This document shows, piece by piece, positions 59,005 to 64,000 of a DNA stretch of 64,000 bases. This DNA is from Aquiflexum gelatinilyticum (GTDB lineage: Bacteria; Bacteroidota; Bacteroidia; Cytophagales; Cyclobacteriaceae), in assembly GCF_024741135.1 (NCBI RefSeq), contig NZ_JANSUY010000017.1, positions 62,001-126,000 of the forward strand, written 5' to 3'. The position numbers and the translations under genes were made by a program. Numbering within the stretch: the first letter of the stretch is position 1; the number at the start of each line of letters is the position of its first letter. The notes below the pieces were generated by a model that saw nothing but the letters and a program-made list of their open reading frames with translations, did not search any database and was not told the DNA's origin.

Positions 59005-59748
59005 TCAGTCGAAAAACTCCCTAATTTTGGGATCTTTGGATAAACGAAGATTTTCATAAGTATCATCAGCATATCTTCTTCCTTCGATCAACATGATCAC
59101 CCGGTTGGAAGTGATGCGGATGCAGTTCATATCATGGGAAATAATGACAGAGGTGGCATTGTACTTTTTTTGCATGCTGACCATGAGTTCGCTGATTTCC
59201 CTTGCAGTAATCGGGTCCAATCCTGTCGTCGGCTCGTCATAAAGAATGACGCTAGGCTTTAATATTAGTGCACGTGCCAAAGCTATCCGCTTACGCATTC
59301 CACCCGAAAGCTCGGAAGGCATCATATTTACCGTATGCAATAGTCCAACATCTTCCAAAGCTTCAAGCACGGCACTCTCCGCATTTTTTTCTCTTTCTTC
59401 TTTGGTCCAATGGATCCGTAATGGAAATTCCAGGTTTTCCCGCACTGTCATAGAATCATACAATGCATTGCTTTGAAATAAAAACCCAACTTTAGCTCTC
59501 AATTTGTCGAGTTCCTCCTGATCGAGACCATTGATATCTTCATCAAGAACTACGATCTGGCCTGAGTCAGGCTGCATCAGTTTGATGATACATTTGATCA
59601 AAACTGATTTTCCGGAACCGGATTTTCCTAAGATGACAAGGTTTTCACCGGGAACCACCTCCATGGAAAAGTCCCTCAGCACATGGTTTTCACCAAATGA
59701 TTTGTTCACATTCTTTACTTCAATGACCGGTTTTAAAGCCCTTTCCAT
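59005..59748 (-). CDS. mlaF: ABC transporter ATP-binding protein, MlaF type
   Basis: A 247-residue ATPase with Walker A GKSGSGKSVLIK, signature LSGGMRKRIALARAL, Walker B VILYDEPTTGLDP and switch His in VIISHDMN. It powers phospholipid movement through MlaE between the membranes. Its ATG abuts the mlaE stop with no gap. Confidence 0.95.
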   Translation of the reverse strand: MERALKPVIEVKNVNKSFGENHVLRDFSMEVVPGENLVILGKSGSGKSVLIKCIIKLMQPDSGQIVVLDEDINGLDQEELDKLRAKVGFLFQSNALYDSMTVRENLEFPLRIHWTKEEREKNAESAVLEALEDVGLLHTVNMMPSELSGGMRKRIALARALILKPSVILYDEPTTGLDPITAREISELMVSMQKKYNATSVIISHDMNCIRITSNRVIMLIEGRRYADDTYENLRLSKDPKIREFFD

Positions 59749-60528
59749 TTAAGTCAAACCTAATATATCCGTAATCTGAACCGCAATCAAATCGATGATA
59801 AACACCAACAAAGAAGCTACAATTACAGCTGTGGTGGCAGACCTCCCCACTCCTTCAGTCCCTTTGGTTGAATTGTAGCCTTTATAGGTGCCGATTATTC
59901 CAATGGCAAAACCAAAGAAAAAGGTTTTGATCAGAGAAGGAAGCATGTCGCTAAAATCCAATACGCCAAATACTTGAAACCAATACAAATGCCAACTGAC
60001 TTGACCTCTGATATTTACCCCCAAGTAGCCGCCATAAAGCGAAATGGCATTTGCCAGACTCGAAAGAACAGGAACCATTAAAGTTGCTGCCATGACTCTG
60101 GTCACTACGAGGTATTTGAAAGGGTTGGTCCCGGAGACTTCCATGGCATCTATTTGTTCGGTTACGCGCATTGAACCAAGTTCAGCGCCCATCCCGGATC
60201 CTATTTTTCCTGCACAGATCAAAGCTGTAATCACAGGAGCGATTTCTCTGATCAACGAAACAGAGACCATGGACGGGAGATATGATTCTGCTCCAAATTC
60301 AACCAAAGTAGGCCTCGATTGTATAGTCAATACAAGACCCATTATAAAGGCTGTCACTCCCACCAATGTCAATGTCTTATATCCTATAGAAAAGCATTGG
60401 TTGATAAATTCCCTGTATTCCTGTTTTGGCTTGGATACTTCCCTAAAAAATCTCGCAGTGAAACGGGCAATATCCCCAATCTCATCCAGAAACTGATTCT
60501 TTTCGATATTTGGGATTTTAACCTTCAT
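59749..60528 (-). CDS. mlaE: ABC transporter permease, MlaE type
   Basis: A 259-residue inner-membrane permease with about five helices. The family motif is visible: GAELGSMRVTEQIDAMEVSG followed by TNPFKYLVVTRVMA. It is the first gene of the mlaE-mlaF-mlaD operon, which maintains outer-membrane lipid asymmetry. The mlaB and mlaC partners of proteobacteria are absent, as is common in Bacteroidota. Confidence 0.95.
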   Translation of the reverse strand: MKVKIPNIEKNQFLDEIGDIARFTARFFREVSKPKQEYREFINQCFSIGYKTLTLVGVTAFIMGLVLTIQSRPTLVEFGAESYLPSMVSVSLIREIAPVITALICAGKIGSGMGAELGSMRVTEQIDAMEVSGTNPFKYLVVTRVMAATLMVPVLSSLANAISLYGGYLGVNIRGQVSWHLYWFQVFGVLDFSDMLPSLIKTFFFGFAIGIIGTYKGYNSTKGTEGVGRSATTAVIVASLLVFIIDLIAVQITDILGLT

Positions 60529-60905
60529 ATTGAATGGCTTTTATCAAAGATGGTCATTACAGAAATAAAAAATAGAGGTGATTATCAAATTGATTCATGA
60601 TGTTTATCATGTTTTATTGAAAAACAAAACATTTTAAAAATTGGAAGCTGGACTTTTTGCAATTAGTTAAGCAAAAATCTATTCATTGTTTTACCTCCAA
60701 TCCAATCACTATTTTTTGAAAATGAAACCAACTCATTTACCTTAATCGCTAATTTCCTATTTTTTTAAAGTTCAAGTTCCAAACTTATATGCCTTTATTT
60801 TAATATTTTAGCTTCAAATTTGTGATTTGTAAGTATTCTAATGTCTATTCCTCATTTGAAAGAGCAAGTCTATTTTTTAACTTGCGGTATATAACCCCTA
60901 CTAAT
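60529..60905. other. 377-bp gap between divergent genes, one leader hairpin
   Basis: AT-rich DNA between mlaE (minus) and the ROK kinase (plus). GCAAGT (60864-60869) pairs with ACTTGC (60880-60885) in the likely leader of the ROK gene. A GTG at 60822 opens an in-frame 28-codon extension of that gene, which I reject as coding. No clear promoter motif is recognised. Confidence 0.4.
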
Positions 60906-61571
60906 TTGAAAATACTCGTCATAGATATCGGAGGAACAAACGTCAAGGTAAAGGCAAATAACGATCAGGAAAGAAGGAAAATCCCTTCTGGGAGTTTTAT
61001 GAATCCTGAAAAAATGGTTTCTGAAGTCTTGGAATTTACCAAAGATTGGGAATATGACTACATCTCCATTGGGTATCCCGGAATTATTAAAAAAGGCAAA
61101 ATAATGACCGAACCCAAGAATCTTGGCCAAGGTTGGATTGGATTTGACTTTGAGTCAGCGTTTGGAAAACCTGTAAAAATCATGAACGATGCATCGATGC
61201 AGGCTTTAGGTTCTTTTCGGGAAGGTGTGTTGTTATTTTTAGGGTTAGGTACAGGATTGGGTTCAGCCCTTGTCGTAGAAGGAAGCGTCGTACCCATGGA
61301 ACTTGCGCATCAAGAATATAAGAAAGGGACTTTCGAAGATTATGCCGGACTGCGTGGCTTGGAGAGAATGGGTCAAAAGAAATGGCAAAATCATGTTAAA
61401 AACATTATTTCAAAATTCTCTGATGCATTTCTTCCTGATGATGTGGTCATCGGTGGGGGCAACTCCAAACTCTTGACCGAACTGCCTCAAGGCTGCAGGT
61501 TTGGGAACAACAACCTTGCATTCCAGGGTGGATTTAGAATGTGGGAATATATCCCTGAAAATCAAGGATAG
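60906..61571 (+). CDS. ROK family sugar kinase / polyphosphate glucokinase-like
   Basis: A 221-residue kinase of the ROK/actin-ATPase fold. The phosphate-binding start is ILVIDIGGTNVK (D7), followed by YDYISIGYPGIIKKGKIM, VKIMNDASMQALG and LFLGLGTGLGSALV. The short length (no large inserts) fits polyphosphate glucokinase-like members. The TTG at 60906 is preferred because the first beta strand begins right after it. It ends 2 nt before the stop of a convergent gene. Confidence 0.85.
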   Translation: MKILVIDIGGTNVKVKANNDQERRKIPSGSFMNPEKMVSEVLEFTKDWEYDYISIGYPGIIKKGKIMTEPKNLGQGWIGFDFESAFGKPVKIMNDASMQALGSFREGVLLFLGLGTGLGSALVVEGSVVPMELAHQEYKKGTFEDYAGLRGLERMGQKKWQNHVKNIISKFSDAFLPDDVVIGGGNSKLLTELPQGCRFGNNNLAFQGGFRMWEYIPENQG

Positions 61572-61573
61572 GT

Positions 61574-63664
61574 TTATTTTTTTATTGGCCTCACTTTCCT
61601 TTCTTCAGATTCAGGGTTTTTATTATTTTTTAAAACCTTATCATCTTTCTCCTTATTGGACTTGCTTTCTTCCGGCAACACATTATCATATACCGGCAGG
61701 AAAAAGTGATGGGGATTTTTCAAAAACCGAAGTATCAAAATCCCAAAAAGTTTCTTGCTTTGCTTGAATGTTACATTCCTAGATTTGATTGCGACAAAGA
61801 TCGCCAAAGAAAAACTCACCAGAAAGTTCATTACTCCTATCCCGAAAATTCCTGATACCGTCAATAAAACCTCATTTAGAGTCAATTGGTCTCCGACTGA
61901 AGCAAATGCCAAACCGAAATTACCACTTGCAAATGTAATGTGCTGGACGTCAAGAGGCAGACCGAAAATTATTCCCAATGAACCCATAGAACCTAAGAAA
62001 ACACCAAGAAAGAAATTTCCAGCCAGGCTTCCGAGATTATTATCAAGGTAATCGCTAAGGCTATCTGTCCTTTTTTGACCAAAAATCCTGATCAATCCTT
62101 TGTGGTTTTTGATTCTTTTGGGAATTTGATTGTAGACATTTTTATTGTCATAATAACCTGAAATCATTCCTGAAAGAAAAAGAAAAACACCTGTAATTCC
62201 TGCATGAAACAAAGCCAGACTATTTATCGGGTTCATTTCTGAGATTAATTTGAAGGCTTTCTCCTGACCGGCAATATGACTGCCCGAGAAATAATGGTAA
62301 CCATAGGCAATCAGAAATGCCACAGGGAGAGCCATTATTACATTGCCTACAAAAGCGATAAACTGTGACCTGAAAATTTTGACTACAAATTCAGACAAGT
62401 TACCAAGCGCTACAGATTTTGGTTTCTCAACTTCATCCAAAGCAGCAGCAAGTTTGGAAGCTGTCATAGCGGGCTGCTTGGTGGCCAGAGTGGAATGAGT
62501 CAGGTGGATTCCAATAAACCCAAAAGAGTAATTCATACTGTAAAGAAAAGCTTCCCCAAAAAGAGGTAGCCTCAGGTAATAAATCAGAACTTTGATTACA
62601 GAAAGAAATCCAACAATAAAGCCCCCACCCATAGAGGAAACCAACATATTCCACCATTCTTTTGAAGAATTGGCTATATAATGTTCTCCTGTTTTGCCTG
62701 CATGCTCTGTAATCTGAAAAGCCAATAGATTGACATTTTGCTCAATATGATCACTCAGACTGTTTTTTCTATTTACAGCCTTTACCAGAATTTTTAGCAA
62801 TTCAATTTCACCTTGAAAATTTGACTTGTCATCTGATTTTGTAAGCAGCTTCAAGAGAGATTTAAGCCTATCGATATTTTGACTGAGCCGAAGTAGCATA
62901 TAAGAAAGATGCAAATCGGTTCCAAATTTCTTTTTGTCCTTACGAATCAAGAGCAAGTATTCCTCACATTGAGACAGCATGACCATGAGGTGTTTGAAAT
63001 CTGCGTTTTGATCAGATTTATCAAAATCTTCAATATTTTGGAATTGGTCTACATATTCAAAAACAGATTTATTTTGAACAATAAAGGGAGAATCAAAATA
63101 TTCCAATTCCGGGAGTTTGGAGAGGATTTCAGGTTCTAAACCCAAAGCAGATATCCTTTGGGAAAGAACAAGAATGCTGTTGAGGGTCTGGGAAATCAAA
63201 CGGTCCTTTTCAGATAAATTTTCTATTTCGGTACATCCAAGCAATTCAAAAAAGTCGGCATAATCCTCAGTTGGAATATCATTGATCCAGAGGTAGTCCC
63301 ATTTTTTATGAAAAACTGAAACAAAAATGGCCATAACGTCCATTTCATCATAAACCTTGGGAAGGAAGTAAGTATTGATTCTCTCAAAAGCTTCCGGAAA
63401 AAATCCTTTGCCGGTGAGGATACCGGATTCTGATAAAATCTGGATGTACTGCTTCTGATCAAACAGGGCTTTCAAATATGACCGAAGCTTCACAATAAGC
63501 TCCGGGTTTTTTCTTAATTCATCCTTAAAACTGTTAAGATTATCTTTAGCAAGATAAAGCCTACCTTTTGGTGGACGAATCTGATTTATGACAGCCAAAA
63601 GTAAATCTGAAGATTTATCCTGATGTTGAGTTTTTATTTGGTCAATAATATCTGAAAAGTCCAT
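61574..63664 (-). CDS. SpecificRecomb-family membrane protein (Gcr-like 'site-specific recombinase')
   Basis: A 696-residue protein. The N-terminal half (1-330) is helical and soluble. The C-terminal half has about six or seven membrane helices (SMGGGFIVGFLSVIKVLIYY, GIHLTHSTLATKQPAMTASK, IALYHAGITGVFLFLSG-like). This matches PF10136. The 'site-specific recombinase' label is historical: no Tyr or Ser recombinase motif is visible, and membrane location argues against recombination. The tail is Lys/Glu-rich. Function unknown. Confidence 0.85.
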   Translation of the reverse strand: MDFSDIIDQIKTQHQDKSSDLLLAVINQIRPPKGRLYLAKDNLNSFKDELRKNPELIVKLRSYLKALFDQKQYIQILSESGILTGKGFFPEAFERINTYFLPKVYDEMDVMAIFVSVFHKKWDYLWINDIPTEDYADFFELLGCTEIENLSEKDRLISQTLNSILVLSQRISALGLEPEILSKLPELEYFDSPFIVQNKSVFEYVDQFQNIEDFDKSDQNADFKHLMVMLSQCEEYLLLIRKDKKKFGTDLHLSYMLLRLSQNIDRLKSLLKLLTKSDDKSNFQGEIELLKILVKAVNRKNSLSDHIEQNVNLLAFQITEHAGKTGEHYIANSSKEWWNMLVSSMGGGFIVGFLSVIKVLIYYLRLPLFGEAFLYSMNYSFGFIGIHLTHSTLATKQPAMTASKLAAALDEVEKPKSVALGNLSEFVVKIFRSQFIAFVGNVIMALPVAFLIAYGYHYFSGSHIAGQEKAFKLISEMNPINSLALFHAGITGVFLFLSGMISGYYDNKNVYNQIPKRIKNHKGLIRIFGQKRTDSLSDYLDNNLGSLAGNFFLGVFLGSMGSLGIIFGLPLDVQHITFASGNFGLAFASVGDQLTLNEVLLTVSGIFGIGVMNFLVSFSLAIFVAIKSRNVTFKQSKKLFGILILRFLKNPHHFFLPVYDNVLPEESKSNKEKDDKVLKNNKNPESEERKVRPIKK

Positions 63665-63808
63665 TTACATCAAGATATAAAATATAGCATATTCAATATA
63701 ACCTGAAAATCCACACAGGTGTTCCACCTTTCAGCCCACAAAAGATAACCTTGTTTTGTTTAATAACTTGATTTTCCTTTTTAAGAAAGTAAATTCCCCC
63801 CTTAATTT

Positions 63809-64000
63809 TTAATCTAAACCTACAGTTGCCAAAGCTTTCTTGATGGCATCCATGTTGGCTCTGAGTGCATCCTCATTTTCCATATCATTGAGATTCTGAT
63901 TGAAAGGTTCAGCCCTTACAGGACCTTCATAACCGATATCAATGATGCCTTGAAGAAAATCCTTCGTATTGATCACCCCTGTGGCCATAGGTAATTCCCG
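63809..64000 (-). CDS. Sugar phosphate isomerase/epimerase, partial (5' end outside window)
   Basis: The last 63 residues are present. The segment GVINTKDFLQGIIDIGYEG, followed by PVRAEPFN and a short helix, is the C-terminal end of a xylose-isomerase-like TIM barrel, with the Glu of VRAEPFN at a metal-ligand position. Enzymes of this fold act on sugars or sugar phosphates; the substrate is unknown. It ends 145 nt from the membrane protein gene on the same strand. Confidence 0.85.
   Translation of the reverse strand, partial: RELPMATGVINTKDFLQGIIDIGYEGPVRAEPFNQNLNDMENEDALRANMDAIKKALATVGLD

Noticed and set aside
60822-60905. N-terminal extension of the ROK kinase from a GTG start
   Set aside because: The extra 28 residues precede the first beta strand, include Phe/Tyr/Arg-rich sequence and overlap a leader hairpin.

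Overview
The window looks like a chromosomal segment of a Bacteroidota bacterium, probably a Cytophagales member close to the Cyclobacteriaceae. That placement is inferred from AT-rich DNA, outer-membrane receptors with an N-terminal carboxypeptidase-regulatory-like domain, a lipidated TamA homologue, many Cys-lipobox proteins, and promoters of the TTG-N19-TAnnTTTG type instead of -35/-10 boxes. Most genes are housekeeping or common accessory genes. There is no phage, transposase, CRISPR array or secretion-system island.

Layout. 0-7.6 kb: end of a PhzF-like gene, SBF-like transporter, TrmH-type rRNA/tRNA methylase, TamL, aldo/keto reductase, DUF3820 protein, subtilase lipoprotein. 7.6-11.9 kb: a TonB-dependent receptor, a partner lipoprotein, a His-rich lipoprotein and a CHRD-like lipoprotein. 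This reads as a metal-uptake locus with a duplicated Fur-type palindrome at its promoter. 12-16 kb: ATP-dependent DNA ligase and its DEXH helicase. 16.2-21 kb: TPR histidine kinase and the TrkH/TrkA potassium system. 21-26.4 kb: TPR protein, RmuC, alpha/beta hydrolase, and a DUF2891 lipoprotein translationally coupled to an Nramp-fold transporter that lacks the usual metal-binding motifs. 26.6-28.9 kb: small membrane protein and LytS/LytTR two-component pair. 29-34.9 kb: DUF1080 protein, M14 carboxypeptidase, B12-binding radical SAM protein.

34.9-35.4 kb holds four tandem tRNA-Glu(UUC) genes with an exact 114-nt period on the minus strand. Only one is canonical; the other three each carry one substitution at a conserved position. 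After this come GAPDH, an Hpt protein, a BaiN-like flavoprotein, a HerA-like ATPase, a DUF4332 protein, a secreted TPR/zinc-finger protein, DapD, a glycosyltransferase, a DtxR/MntR regulator with palindromic operators, thioredoxin, MnmE and a lone ATP-grasp protein.

49-64 kb: a second beta-barrel receptor, an FG-GAP protein next to a large PVC-type cytochrome lipoprotein, a split COG2187/COG0645 kinase pair, the MlaE-MlaF-MlaD lipid transport operon, a ROK kinase, a SpecificRecomb-type membrane protein, and the end of a sugar phosphate isomerase/epimerase gene. Several intergenic gaps carry degenerate word-like repeats (GTTGTAATGG, GACTGAAAACTG, GGTTATTTGGTTAA) that recur tens of kilobases apart, and one gap carries a three-hairpin REP-like element.

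The strongest leads are the receptor promoter with its paired palindromes, the tRNA-Glu array and the non-canonical Nramp protein.
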